NCBI RefSeq assembly: GCF_036010325.1
Contig: NZ_CP108549.1
Coordinates: forward strand, 4,216,001 to 4,280,000
DNA: 64,000 bases
Source of the DNA: Streptomyces sp. NBC_01210
GTDB lineage: Bacteria; Actinomycetota; Actinomycetes; Streptomycetales; Streptomycetaceae
Reading direction: 5' to 3'
The notes below the pieces were generated by a model, which did no database searches, was not told where the DNA came from, and saw nothing but the letters and a program-made list of their open reading frames with translations. Made by a program: the position numbers and the translations under genes. Positions within the stretch are counted from its first letter, which is position 1. Each line of letters begins with the position of its first letter. This document shows, in pieces, positions 8,282-16,189 of this stretch.

Positions 8282-8785
8282 CTACGCCCTGGTCAGCCGG
8301 TTCGCGAACGTCGACATCGTGTACGTGCCGATGCCCATGACCACCTCCAGCGCGTTCTGCTCCGTATAGCCGCGCGCGAGGAACGCCCGCAGCTCCTCGT
8401 CACCCACGCCCCCCGCCGTACGCAGCACCTCCAGCGCGAACTGCCGCACCGCTTCCAGCCGTTCGTCGTCGAGCGGCTTCTGCTCGCACAGTGCGGCGAT
8501 CAACTCCTCCTCCGCGCCCAGCGACCGCAGCTTGCCGGTGTGCATGGCGACGCAGACATGACACTCGTTGCGCGCCGCGACCGTCATGACGACCACCTCG
8601 CGCGCGACCGGATCCAGGGTCGTCTGCTCGAACATGGCGCTGAGCTTCAGGAAGCCGTCCAGCAGGTGCGGTGACGCGGCGAGCCTGGCGACCGCGGACG
8701 GCAGATGGCCCAGGTGCTTGATGGTCGACTCCATGGAGCGACGCGACGCGGCCGGAGCCGATTCCAGGGTGTGTTCGGTGAACAT
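8282..8785 (-). CDS. Carboxymuconolactone decarboxylase / AhpD-like protein
   Basis: The 167-residue helical protein carries the AhpD-type active-site phrase ECHVCVAMH (E74, C75, C78, H82). This is the redox CxxC with its proton-relay Glu and His found in alkylhydroperoxidase-like CMD proteins. A likely role is thiol-dependent peroxide or electrophile detoxification. The start has a strong ribosome-binding site (AGGAGCC). It is divergent from a MarR regulator with only 24 bp between the starts, and shares an operator with it. Confidence 0.88.
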   Translation of the reverse strand: MFTEHTLESAPAASRRSMESTIKHLGHLPSAVARLAASPHLLDGFLKLSAMFEQTTLDPVAREVVVMTVAARNECHVCVAMHTGKLRSLGAEEELIAALCEQKPLDDERLEAVRQFALEVLRTAGGVGDEELRAFLARGYTEQNALEVVMGIGTYTMSTFANRLTRA

Positions 8786-8796
8786 GTGGTGGCTCC

Positions 8797-8821
8797 TATA
8801 ATCGACAACGTGGTTGACGAT
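8797..8821 (+). promoter_or_regulatory. Leaderless MarR promoter with overlapping palindromic operator
   Basis: A perfect TATAAT (8797-8802) lies eight bases before the MarR GTG start, with TTCGGT 17 bp upstream as a poor -35. The arms ATCGACAAC (8801-8809) and GTTGACGAT (8813-8821) form an inverted repeat with one mismatch around the start codon. A further GTTGTCGA half-site lies at 8837-8844. Binding here would block both divergent genes. Confidence 0.6.
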
Positions 8822-9325
8822 AAAAAGGTAAACCAGGTTGTCGAAACGCGCAACGGCCTTGCCGACACGCCGGGTTACGAGCTGCCCCTGCTCCTCTTTG
8901 CCGGGTTCAGGTCCCTGATCGACCGGCTCCACGCCGAGCTGGCCGAGCAGGGCCACCCGGACGTCCGGCCCGCGCACGGCTTCGCCATGCAGGCGATCGG
9001 CGCGGGCGGCGCGACCGCGAGCGAGATCGGACGGCGGCTCGGCGTCTCCAAACAGGCGGCCGGCAAGACGGTCGACCGGCTCGTGGCACTCGGCTATGCC
9101 GTACGCGCCGACGACCCCGCCGACGCCCGCCGCAAACTCGTCCGCCTCACCCCGCACGGCATCGACGCGCTGACCCGTTCGGCCGCGATCTTCGACGAAC
9201 TGCGCGCGGAGTGGGCCCGCACGCTGGGCGCGCGGCGCGTGGTCGAGATGGAGGAGGCGCTGCGTACGGTCGTCCCGGCGGAGGCGTTCCGCCTCGACGC
9301 CGCGGGCTGGTTCGGCGGCGCGTGA
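8810..9325 (+). CDS. MarR-family transcriptional regulator
   Basis: The 171-residue protein has the MarR winged helix: HGFAMQAIGAGGATASEIGR, the recognition helix VSKQAAGKTVDRLVALGYAV and the wing DPADARRKLVRLTPHG. MarR proteins repress a neighbouring gene and release DNA on ligand or oxidant binding, and the target here is most likely the divergent AhpD-like gene. The GTG start follows a leaderless-type promoter and lies inside the palindrome, which implies autorepression. Confidence 0.87.
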   Translation: MVDDKKVNQVVETRNGLADTPGYELPLLLFAGFRSLIDRLHAELAEQGHPDVRPAHGFAMQAIGAGGATASEIGRRLGVSKQAAGKTVDRLVALGYAVRADDPADARRKLVRLTPHGIDALTRSAAIFDELRAEWARTLGARRVVEMEEALRTVVPAEAFRLDAAGWFGGA

Positions 9326-9418
9326 CGCCTTCTCGACACCGGCGTGTCCCGGTCACCGTGCGTATCGTTGTACTGCGCGGCTGCATGCGACCCCGCTGCA
9401 GCGGGGAGGAGCGCCACG

Positions 9419-10006
9419 ATGACCGTCGTAGAGAGCGGCAGGATCGACATGGCCGACGACAACGCCGAGCGCTTGGACGAGTGGTTCGAGAGGCTTGAGC
9501 AGATGCCCGTCCCCGAAGGATTCAAGGTTGAGATCGTCGGGGGGAACATCTTCATGTCGCCGCAACCGCAGACCCACTGGGAAATCATCTTCGACATCGC
9601 CCAGCAACTGAATGCCGCATACCCCCGGAATCGGCTGGCAGCCGACGTCCGCATCGACTTCCCCGGGCATCTCAACGGCTTCGCCTGTGATGTGGCAGCG
9701 ATGGCAGAACGATCGGTGAAGGATCAGAACGGGCGTTGGCGCTACCAGGACATCGAGTTCGTAGCCGAGGTCATCTCCAAGAACACCGCCACCAATGACT
9801 ACGGCCCCAAAAAGGCTGCCTACGCCGACGCAGGCGTCCCCGTCTACCTCATCGTCGACCCGTACACAGGCAGGTCCCATCTTCACACCCAGCCCAAGGA
9901 GGGGGACTACCTCAGTGAGCTGACCGTCGGCTTCGGCGCACCGCTCGACCTGACCGGCACTCCCGTAGGACTCACCCTCACGACCGACGAATTCCCCCGC
10001 GACTGA
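9419..10006 (+). CDS. Uma2-family (DUF820) restriction-like nuclease
   Basis: The 195-residue protein starts at an ATG behind GGGGAGGAG. It has the PD-(D/E)XK-like features of the Uma2/DUF820 family: EIVGGNIFMSPQPQTHWEII, GFACDVAAM, DIEFVAEVISKNTATNDYGP, KKAAYADAGVPVYLIVDPYT. These supply the D, E-V-x-S and K residues of the fold. Uma2 proteins occur in many paralogues in Streptomyces, and their biological substrate is unsettled. Apparently monocistronic, 51 bp before an aldo/keto reductase gene. Confidence 0.87.
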   Translation: MTVVESGRIDMADDNAERLDEWFERLEQMPVPEGFKVEIVGGNIFMSPQPQTHWEIIFDIAQQLNAAYPRNRLAADVRIDFPGHLNGFACDVAAMAERSVKDQNGRWRYQDIEFVAEVISKNTATNDYGPKKAAYADAGVPVYLIVDPYTGRSHLHTQPKEGDYLSELTVGFGAPLDLTGTPVGLTLTTDEFPRD

Positions 10007-10057
10007 CCGCCGGCCATCCTTGCCTGGAGCGTGCTCCAAGGCGTTGGCTTGGTAGCC

Positions 10058-11053
10058 ATGAAGTACACACAGCTCGGACGTACCGGACTCAAGGTCAGCC
10101 GACTCGTCCTCGGGACGATGAACTTCGGGCCTCAGACCGACGAGGCCGACAGCCACACGATCATGGACGCCGCGCTCGGCGCAGGTATCAATCTCTTCGA
10201 CACCGCCAATGTCTACGGCTGGGGCGAGAACAAGGGCCGCACCGAGGAGATCATCGGCAGCTGGTTCGCCAAGGGCGGCGACCGTCGCGACAAGGTCGTC
10301 CTCGCCACCAAGGTCTACGCGAACATGGGCCCCGAGGGCGACGTCTGGCCCAACTACGACCGGCTCTCCGCACTCAACATCCGCCGCGCGGTCGAGGCGA
10401 GCCTCAAGCGGCTGCGGACCGACCACATCGACATCTACCAGTTCCATCACATCGACCGCCGCACGCCGGTCGAGGAGACCTGGCAGGCCATCGACACCCT
10501 GATCCAGCAGGGCAAGATCATTTACGCGGGCTCGTCCAACTTCCCCGGCTGGCGGATCGCCCAGACCAATGAGACGGCCCGCCGCCTCGGCTCGTACGGG
10601 CTGGTCAGCGAGCAGTGCCTGTACAACCTCGCCGAGCGCCGCGCCGAGATGGAGGTCATCCCGGCCGCGCAGGAGTACGGCCTCGGGGTCATCCCCTGGT
10701 CGCCGCTGCACGGCGGGCTGCTCGGCGGTGTGATCCGGAAGGAGCGCGAGGGCGGGGCGGGGCGCAGCGCGTCCGGACGCTCGGCGGACGCGCTCGCCAG
10801 CACCGAGGTGCGCGCGCAGATCCAGGCGTACGAGGACCTGCTCGACAAGCACGGCCTTCAGCCCGGCGAGGTGGCGCTGGCCTGGCTGCTCAGCCGGCCG
10901 GGGGTCACCGGGCCCATTGTCGGCCCGCGTACGGCGGACCAGCTGGCCTCCGCGCTGCGCGCCGTCGAGCTGGAGCTGAGCGAGGAGCTGCTGTCCGCGC
11001 TGGACGAGGTCTTCCCGGGGCCGGGGCCCTCGCCGGAGGCCTTCGCCTGGTGA
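10058..11053 (+). CDS. Aldo/keto reductase
   Basis: The 331-residue (alpha/beta)8 barrel has the catalytic tetrad in order: Asp and Tyr in NLFDTANVYGWGE, Lys in VVLATKVYA and His in DIYQFHHIDR. NADPH-binding phrases SPLHGGLLGG and PIVGPRTADQLA follow. It belongs to the YajO/oxidoreductase-type subfamily that reduces aldehydes and ketones, but the substrate is unknown. No strong ribosome-binding site precedes the ATG. Confidence 0.9.
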   Translation: MKYTQLGRTGLKVSRLVLGTMNFGPQTDEADSHTIMDAALGAGINLFDTANVYGWGENKGRTEEIIGSWFAKGGDRRDKVVLATKVYANMGPEGDVWPNYDRLSALNIRRAVEASLKRLRTDHIDIYQFHHIDRRTPVEETWQAIDTLIQQGKIIYAGSSNFPGWRIAQTNETARRLGSYGLVSEQCLYNLAERRAEMEVIPAAQEYGLGVIPWSPLHGGLLGGVIRKEREGGAGRSASGRSADALASTEVRAQIQAYEDLLDKHGLQPGEVALAWLLSRPGVTGPIVGPRTADQLASALRAVELELSEELLSALDEVFPGPGPSPEAFAW

Positions 11054-11126
11054 CGGGCGAAGGCGTGGTCGGTCAGGGCTTGGGCGTGTTTCCGGAAGTC
11101 CCGCCGCCCGCAGCACGCCCCAGGGG

Positions 11127-11216
11127 CTACTGACCGACCACTGCCGCCACGGCGACGATCGCGAACATCAGCACAAGCACACCGGCCATGATCTGGTTTC
11201 TGGTCTTGGGATTCAC
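11127..11216 (-). CDS. 29-residue single-span membrane peptide
   Basis: A GTG-initiated frame encodes MNPKTRNQIMAGVLVLMFAI followed by VAVAAVVGQ. A polar, basic N-terminus is followed by one hydrophobic helix of about 20 residues. It lies 9 bp downstream of thpR on the same strand. Near-identical micro-ORFs are, to my recollection, retained at this spot in other streptomycetes. The ribosome-binding site is weak, so this is moderately confident. Confidence 0.5.
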   Translation of the reverse strand: MNPKTRNQIMAGVLVLMFAIVAVAAVVGQ

Positions 11217-11225
11217 GGAACGAGG

Positions 11226-11822
11226 TTAACTCGCCCGTTCGGGTGGACTTGACCCCGTCCCGCCTCCCAGCGGCCAACTGCCCACCGTCTCGTACCGCGG
11301 CTGCTCGCCCCGTACGCCGCTGACCGGCAGATTGCTGCGTACGAGCGCGAGCTCGGCCACCTCCCAGGGCGTGCCCTCGAAGGTGTCCAGCCCCTCGACG
11401 TACGGACGCAGATCGGCCTCGTCGCGGCTGCGGGCGATCGTGAGGTGGGCCTGATAGCGGCGGTGCTCCTCCATGCCGATCCCGGCCCGCCGCGCCGCAG
11501 CGTCGGCGCGTTCCGCGAGCAGGCGCATCTCCTCCAGGCCGCCGGCGGCCCCGACCCACAGGGCCCGCTGCCCGAACCGCCCGCCGCCGTGGAGGCGCAG
11601 GGCGAACGGGTGGGTCCTGCGGGCGGCCCGCCCGAGCCGCTCGTGCAGCTCGGGCAGCAGCGCGTCCTCCACCTCGCCCATGAAGGCGAGCGTGAAGTGC
11701 CAGCCTTCCCGGCCGGTCCAGCGCAGCCGGTCCGCGGCGGGGAGGGACCTCAACCGGTCGACGGCGAGAGCGAGTTCGCCGACTGCCGGGGCGGGCGGCA
11801 GTACGGCGGCGAAGAGTCTCAT
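11226..11822 (-). CDS. thpR: RNA 2',3'-cyclic phosphodiesterase (2'-5' RNA ligase family)
   Basis: The 198-residue protein belongs to the 2H phosphoesterase superfamily. It has two H-x-(T/S)-x motifs, HFTL at residues 42-45 and HLTI at 126-129, and begins MRLFAAVLPPAP as is typical of ThpR. The enzyme hydrolyses 2',3'-cyclic phosphates on RNA ends and can ligate tRNA halves with 2'-5' bonds in vitro. The C-terminal tail (GGGTGSSPPERAS) is low complexity. A micro-ORF follows directly. Confidence 0.88.
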   Translation of the reverse strand: MRLFAAVLPPAPAVGELALAVDRLRSLPAADRLRWTGREGWHFTLAFMGEVEDALLPELHERLGRAARRTHPFALRLHGGGRFGQRALWVGAAGGLEEMRLLAERADAAARRAGIGMEEHRRYQAHLTIARSRDEADLRPYVEGLDTFEGTPWEVAELALVRSNLPVSGVRGEQPRYETVGSWPLGGGTGSSPPERAS

Positions 11823-11845
11823 GACCCGAGTCTGTCAGCCCCGAC

Positions 11846-11960
11846 GGTCCGGGTCGGACAGCCCGACGGGTTCCGGTCAGGCCGCCCGACAGGTCCCGGG
11901 CAGGCAGTCCGACGGCCCCGGGCAGGCCGCCCGACAGGTCCTGGTCAGGCGGCTGTCGCC
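11846..11960. repeat. Degenerate 22-23-bp tandem repeat
   Basis: Four to five imperfect copies of a unit resembling GGTCCCGGGCAGGC(C/A)G(C/T)CCGAC lie between thpR and the 3' end of the MFS gene, the last copy entering the coding end. It is GC-rich and of unknown function, probably a minisatellite. Confidence 0.6.
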
Positions 11961-13261
11961 AGCTGCTCCCTCGGTACGAACTCCAGATGCCGGCGCCCCG
12001 GCCGCAGATCTATTTTGAGGCGCAGCCCGCCCACACGGGCGAGCATCACGCCGACTCCGATCGCGGCGACCAGCGCCACCGTGCCGCCCGCCGCGAAGCC
12101 GATCCGCGGTCCGTATGTGTCGGTGACCCAGCCGACCAGGGGCGCGCCCAGTGGCGTACCGCCCACGAAGACCATCATGAACAGGCTCATCACGCGCCCT
12201 CGCATGGCGGGTTCCGTCGCCATCTGGATGCTGGAGTTGGCCGTGACGTTGACCGTGAGGCCGAACATCCCGATCGGCACCATCAGCACCGCGAAGATCC
12301 AGAACCGCGGCGCGAACGCGGTCACGATCTCAAGGACACCGAAGAGCACGGCCGCGCCCACCAGCACCCGCAGCCGCGAGGCGCGGCGCCGGGCCGCGAG
12401 CAGCGCGCCCGCCAGGGAGCCGGCCGCCATCAGGGTGTTGAGCAGGCCGTACGTACTCGCACCGGAGTGGTAGACGTTGTTGACGAAGGCCGAGAGCCAG
12501 ATCGGGAAGTTGAAGCCGAAGGTGCCGATGAAGCCGACGAGGACGATCGGCCAGATGAGTTCGGGCCGGCCCGCGACGTACTTCAGTCCTTCCCGCAGCT
12601 GGCCCTTGCCGCGCGGCGCGCGCTCGACCTTGTGCAGCTCGCTGTTGCGCATCAGCAGCAGGCCCGCGATGGGCGCGATGAAGGACAGGCCGTTGAGCAG
12701 GAAGGCGTAGCCGCTGCCGACAGCCGTGATCAGGACACCGGCGACGGCGGGGCCGACGAGGCGTGCGGACTGGAAGTTCGCGGAGTTCAGGCTCACCGCG
12801 TTGCCCAGCTGCTCCGGGCCGACCATCTCGGCGACGAAGGACTGGCGCGCCGGGTTGTCGACGACGGTGACCAGGCCGATGACGAAGGCCGTGAGATACA
12901 CGTGCCACACCTGGACATGGCCGCTGAGGGTGAGCACGGCGAGCGCCAGGCCGGTGAGGCCCATCGCGAACTGGGTGGCCAGCAACAGCCGGCGCTTGGG
13001 CAGCCGGTCGGCGAGCACTCCGCCGTAGAGGCCGAAGAGCAGCATGGGCAGGAACTGCAGCGCGATGGTGATACCGACGGCGGACGCGGATCCGGTCAGG
13101 GTCAGCACCAGCCAGTCCTGGGCGATGCGCTGCATCCAGGTGCCGGTGTTGGAGACGACTTGCCCGGTGGCGAAGAGCCGGTAGTTACGGATCTTCAGCG
13201 AGCTGAACATGGTTGTAGGAGCTGGTGCGGGTGCGGAGTCTGCTCCGGGTCCCGGACTCAA
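11945..13261 (-). CDS. MFS transporter (EntS/MFS_3-like exporter)
   Basis: The 438-residue protein has about twelve hydrophobic segments. It shows the MFS signature between TM2 and TM3, GGVLADRLPKRRLLL, and the early phrase RNYRLFATGQVVSNTGTWMQ typical of the MFS_3/EntS drug-siderophore exporter group. The start is a TTG at 13261 with GAAGAGG upstream; an ATG at 13210 (MFSSLKIRNYRLF) is an alternative that lacks a ribosome-binding site. It follows a MarR gene by 39 bp and is probably co-transcribed, so a drug-efflux or metabolite-export role under MarR control is inferred. Confidence 0.88.
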   Translation of the reverse strand: MSPGPGADSAPAPAPTTMFSSLKIRNYRLFATGQVVSNTGTWMQRIAQDWLVLTLTGSASAVGITIALQFLPMLLFGLYGGVLADRLPKRRLLLATQFAMGLTGLALAVLTLSGHVQVWHVYLTAFVIGLVTVVDNPARQSFVAEMVGPEQLGNAVSLNSANFQSARLVGPAVAGVLITAVGSGYAFLLNGLSFIAPIAGLLLMRNSELHKVERAPRGKGQLREGLKYVAGRPELIWPIVLVGFIGTFGFNFPIWLSAFVNNVYHSGASTYGLLNTLMAAGSLAGALLAARRRASRLRVLVGAAVLFGVLEIVTAFAPRFWIFAVLMVPIGMFGLTVNVTANSSIQMATEPAMRGRVMSLFMMVFVGGTPLGAPLVGWVTDTYGPRIGFAAGGTVALVAAIGVGVMLARVGGLRLKIDLRPGRRHLEFVPREQLATAA

Positions 13262-13300
13262 AAGGGTTCGCCTCTTCCATGGTGCGGTGATTAGCGGTGA

Positions 13301-13756
13301 TTAGAGGTGTGCGAGCTTCTCCAGTACGGGGGCGGCTGCGCGCAGCTTGGCCCACTCGTCATCGTCCAGCCCTTCGGCGAGCGAGGCCAGCCAGGCATTC
13401 CGCTTGCGGCGGCTCTCCTCGAGCATGGCTTCCGCCTGCTCGGTCTGGCTGACCACCTTCTGCCGGCGGTCGTCGGGGTGCGGCTCGAGCCGGACCAGTC
13501 CCTTGGCCTCGAGCAACGCCACGATCCGGGTCATGGACGGCGGCTGGACATGCTCCTTGCGGGCCAGCTCACCGGGGGTGGCATGGCCGCACAGGGCAAG
13601 CGTGCCGAGCACCGACATCTCGGTGGGGCTCAGCGATTCGTCGACGCGCTGATGCTTCAGGCGTCGGCCCAGCCGCATCACGGCTGAGCGCAGGGAGTTC
13701 ACGGCGGCGACGTCGGCGTCATTGCCATGGGACAGGTCAGGCATGTTTGTTAGCAT
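13301..13756 (-). CDS. MarR-family transcriptional regulator of the MFS operon
   Basis: The 151-residue protein has a MarR fold: SPTEMSVLGTLALCGHATPG, the recognition helix KEHVQPPSMTRIVALLEAKG and the wing HPDDRRQKVVSQTEQAE. It is the first gene of a MarR-MFS pair, so it likely represses its own operon. ATG codons at 13756 and 13744 are both possible; a TATGCT box 10 bp before the second suggests a leaderless start there. The upstream sequence is AT-rich relative to the surroundings. Confidence 0.87.
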   Translation of the reverse strand: MLTNMPDLSHGNDADVAAVNSLRSAVMRLGRRLKHQRVDESLSPTEMSVLGTLALCGHATPGELARKEHVQPPSMTRIVALLEAKGLVRLEPHPDDRRQKVVSQTEQAEAMLEESRRKRNAWLASLAEGLDDDEWAKLRAAAPVLEKLAHL

Positions 13757-13911
13757 AACTCATTACCCAACCTAAAGACCAGTCGATTCTCCACACGCCG
13801 ACCAGGATGTCGGCCACAATGTCGGCCAGGAGATCATTTCGTCACTCATATGAGTGAGCCACATCCGGAAAGTGACACAGCGGCTGCGGGCATCCGGCAA
13901 CCCTGGCTGAT

Positions 13912-14094
13912 ATGGGATCGACAGTCCTCAGCCTGCGGATAGACGGTGAGCTACTCGACCGGCTCAGGCACCATGCCGCCAGACGCGGAATGAGCGTCCA
14001 GGACTATGTGGTCCGGACGCTCATCCGCGATGACTTCGACGAACGCTTCCAGGCGGCCGTCGAGGAGACAGAGAAGTTCTACGGCCTTACGTGA
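13912..14094 (+). CDS. Ribbon-helix-helix protein (Arc/CopG type)
   Basis: The 60-residue protein begins MGSTVLSLRIDGELLDRLRH, a beta-strand plus helix. The second helix is GMSVQDYVVRTLIRDD, the classical ribbon-helix-helix arrangement of antitoxin-type repressors. No toxin gene is adjacent: downstream is a convergent permease gene overlapping by 8 bp. It may be an orphan antitoxin or a small regulator. Confidence 0.75.
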   Translation: MGSTVLSLRIDGELLDRLRHHAARRGMSVQDYVVRTLIRDDFDERFQAAVEETEKFYGLT

Positions 14095-15541
14095 GACCCA
14101 GCGCGGGCATCGCGTAGTAGAAGACGAACACCGCGGACACCACGTACATGGCCACGGGCACCTCACGGCCCCGTCCGGCCACCAGCCTCAGCAGGCTGAA
14201 GGTGATGAAGCCGATGCCGATGCCGTTGGTGATCGAGTACGTGAACGGCATCATCACCATCGCCAGGAAGGCCGGCACGGCGACGGTGAAGTCGTCCCAG
14301 TCGATGTCCCGGACCGAACCGGCCAGGATCAGGAAACCGACCGCCAGCAGCGCCGGCGTCGCCGCCTGGGACGGGACCATCGTGGCGAGCGGCGTGAGGA
14401 ACAGCGCCACCGTGAACAGCGCACCGGTGACGACGGACGCCAGGCCGGTACGGGCCCCCTCGCCGACGCCCGCGGTGGACTCCACGAAGCAGGTGGAGGC
14501 CGAGGACGAGGTCGCGCCGCCCGCGGCGACGGCGATGCCGTCGACGAAGAGCACCTTGTTGATGCCGGGCAGCCTGCCGTCCTTGTCCAGCAGCTTGGCC
14601 TCGTCGCCGACGCCGAGGATCGTGCCCATCGCGTCGAAGAAGCAGGACAGCAGCACGGTGAAGACGAAGAGAATGCCGGTGAGGTAGCCGACCTTCCCGA
14701 AGCCGCCGAACAGGCTGACCTTGCCGACCAGACCGAAGTCGGGCGACGCCACCGGGTTGCCGGGCCACTCGGGCGCGGTCAGGCCCCAGGACGGGACCGT
14801 CGCCACGGCATCGATGACCATCGCGACGATCGTCATCGCGACGATGGAGATGAGGATCGCGCCCGGCACCTTGCGGATGATCAGCGCGAGCGTGAGCAGC
14901 GCGCCGAGGATGAAGACGAGGACCGGCCAGCCGACGAGGTGGCCGCCGACGCCGAGCTGCAGCGGCACGGGGGTGTTGGCGGCGTCCGGGATACGGGAGA
15001 CGAAGCCGGAGTCGACCAGGCCGATCAGCATGATGAAGAGGCCGATGCCGATCGCGATGCCCTTGCGCAGGCTGCGCGGCACGGCGTTCATGACACGCTC
15101 GCGCAGTCCGGTGGCGACCAGCAGCATCACGACGAAGCCGGCGAGGACGACCATGCCCATCGCGTCCGGCCAGGACATCCGGGGCGCGAGCTGGAGGGCG
15201 ACGACCGTGTTCACACCGAGGCCGGCCGCGAGCGCGATCGGGACATTGCCGATCACGCCCATGAGCAGGGTGGAGAAGGCCGCCGTCAGCACGGTGGCGG
15301 TGACCAGCTGGCCGCTGTCGAGCTGATGGCCGTACATGTCCTTCGCGCTGCCGAGGATGATCGGGTTCAGCACGATGATGTACGCCATCGCGAAGAAGGT
15401 GGCGAATCCGCCGCGCACCTCGCGGGCGACCGAGGAGCCGCGCTCCGAGATCTTGAAGAAACGGTCCAGGCCGCCGGACGGTCGGCGGGGGGCCGGGGGC
15501 CGGTCTGCGGAGTCGACCTTGGCGGTGGCCGAGGGGGGCAT
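14087..15541 (-). CDS. NCS2-family purine/xanthine-type permease
   Basis: The 484-residue protein has about 12-14 membrane segments and AzgA-like NCS2 signatures: EVRGGFATFFAMAYIIVLNP, ALAAGLGVNTVVALQL, the SSASTCFVESTAGVGEGART core and DIDWDDFTVAVPAF. Relatives take up adenine, guanine or hypoxanthine by proton symport. The ATG at 15541 has GAGG six bases upstream. The gene is probably monocistronic, preceded by an unusually AT-rich leader. Confidence 0.9.
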   Translation of the reverse strand: MPPSATAKVDSADRPPAPRRPSGGLDRFFKISERGSSVAREVRGGFATFFAMAYIIVLNPIILGSAKDMYGHQLDSGQLVTATVLTAAFSTLLMGVIGNVPIALAAGLGVNTVVALQLAPRMSWPDAMGMVVLAGFVVMLLVATGLRERVMNAVPRSLRKGIAIGIGLFIMLIGLVDSGFVSRIPDAANTPVPLQLGVGGHLVGWPVLVFILGALLTLALIIRKVPGAILISIVAMTIVAMVIDAVATVPSWGLTAPEWPGNPVASPDFGLVGKVSLFGGFGKVGYLTGILFVFTVLLSCFFDAMGTILGVGDEAKLLDKDGRLPGINKVLFVDGIAVAAGGATSSSASTCFVESTAGVGEGARTGLASVVTGALFTVALFLTPLATMVPSQAATPALLAVGFLILAGSVRDIDWDDFTVAVPAFLAMVMMPFTYSITNGIGIGFITFSLLRLVAGRGREVPVAMYVVSAVFVFYYAMPALGLT

Positions 15542-15774
15542 GCGGAACCTCAGTCGTACGGGGAGGGGGCGGGGACAGAAAAGACAACGACAGTAAAAAA
15601 CTGGCCAGACTTGTATCTTCCAACAAGCAAAACCAGTCATCTGTAAGCAGTTTCAGTATGAATACATAAGGCAAAGATTTCTATCTCCGCGCGTAGACCC
15701 TTGGGCCGCCCGGCCCTTGCCCGGCTGCCGACCGGCCCCGTGGCCTCGGCATAGGCGCCGCCTACACTGTGCGC
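15542..15774. promoter_or_regulatory. AT-rich divergent promoter/leader region
   Basis: Between the permease and the DUF2530 gene lies a conspicuously A/T-rich block (about 15575-15690) in an otherwise very GC-rich region. It contains several TTGNNN/TANNNT-like words on the minus strand (for example TTTGCC and CATACT), but no single promoter is convincing and I see no recognised purine riboswitch fold. On the plus strand TACACT (15763-15768) serves DUF2530. Confidence 0.4.
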
Positions 15775-16062
15775 ATGGCGAAGTGGACCCCCAAGCACGA
15801 GGCACCCGAGCCCCTGGAGGGGCCCGTCGTCGCCACCATCACCGGCGGCACGATCCTCTGGTTCGTCCTCTTCCTCGTCCAGATCCCCTTCTACGGCTGG
15901 TTCGACGACCGTGACCTGATGTGGTGGGTGTGGACGTGTCTGGCCGGTGGCGGACTCGGGCTGATCGGCATCTGGTACGTACGCAGGCGGGACGTGGCGA
16001 TCAAGCGCGCCAAAGCCGCCGAGGCGGCGGAGCCGGGTTCCTCTGCCGCTGCGAGCGACTGA
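15775..16062 (+). CDS. DUF2530 membrane protein
   Basis: The 95-residue protein begins MAKWTPKHEAPEPLEGPVVA. It has two membrane spans (TITGGTILWFVLFLVQIPFY and WWVWTCLAGGGLGLIGIWYV) and an Ala/Lys-rich cytoplasmic tail, the pattern of the actinobacterial DUF2530 family. A TACACT box six bases upstream of the ATG and the absence of a ribosome-binding site indicate a leaderless transcript. Function unknown. Confidence 0.85.
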   Translation: MAKWTPKHEAPEPLEGPVVATITGGTILWFVLFLVQIPFYGWFDDRDLMWWVWTCLAGGGLGLIGIWYVRRRDVAIKRAKAAEAAEPGSSAAASD

Positions 16063-16189
16063 AGCAAGCGACTGATCAAATGCCCCTTACCGCGCCCGTA
16101 CTGCCACAGGACCATTCGCGTCCTACCGAGGTCTGATCCCCGGCGCACTCGGCGGGTGAACCGGCCCCTCCGGCCGTACCGTCGAAACC

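Noticed and set aside
15575-15690. Purine riboswitch upstream of the NCS2 permease
   Set aside because: The AT-rich leader lacks the conserved junction sequences and a convincing three-way fold.
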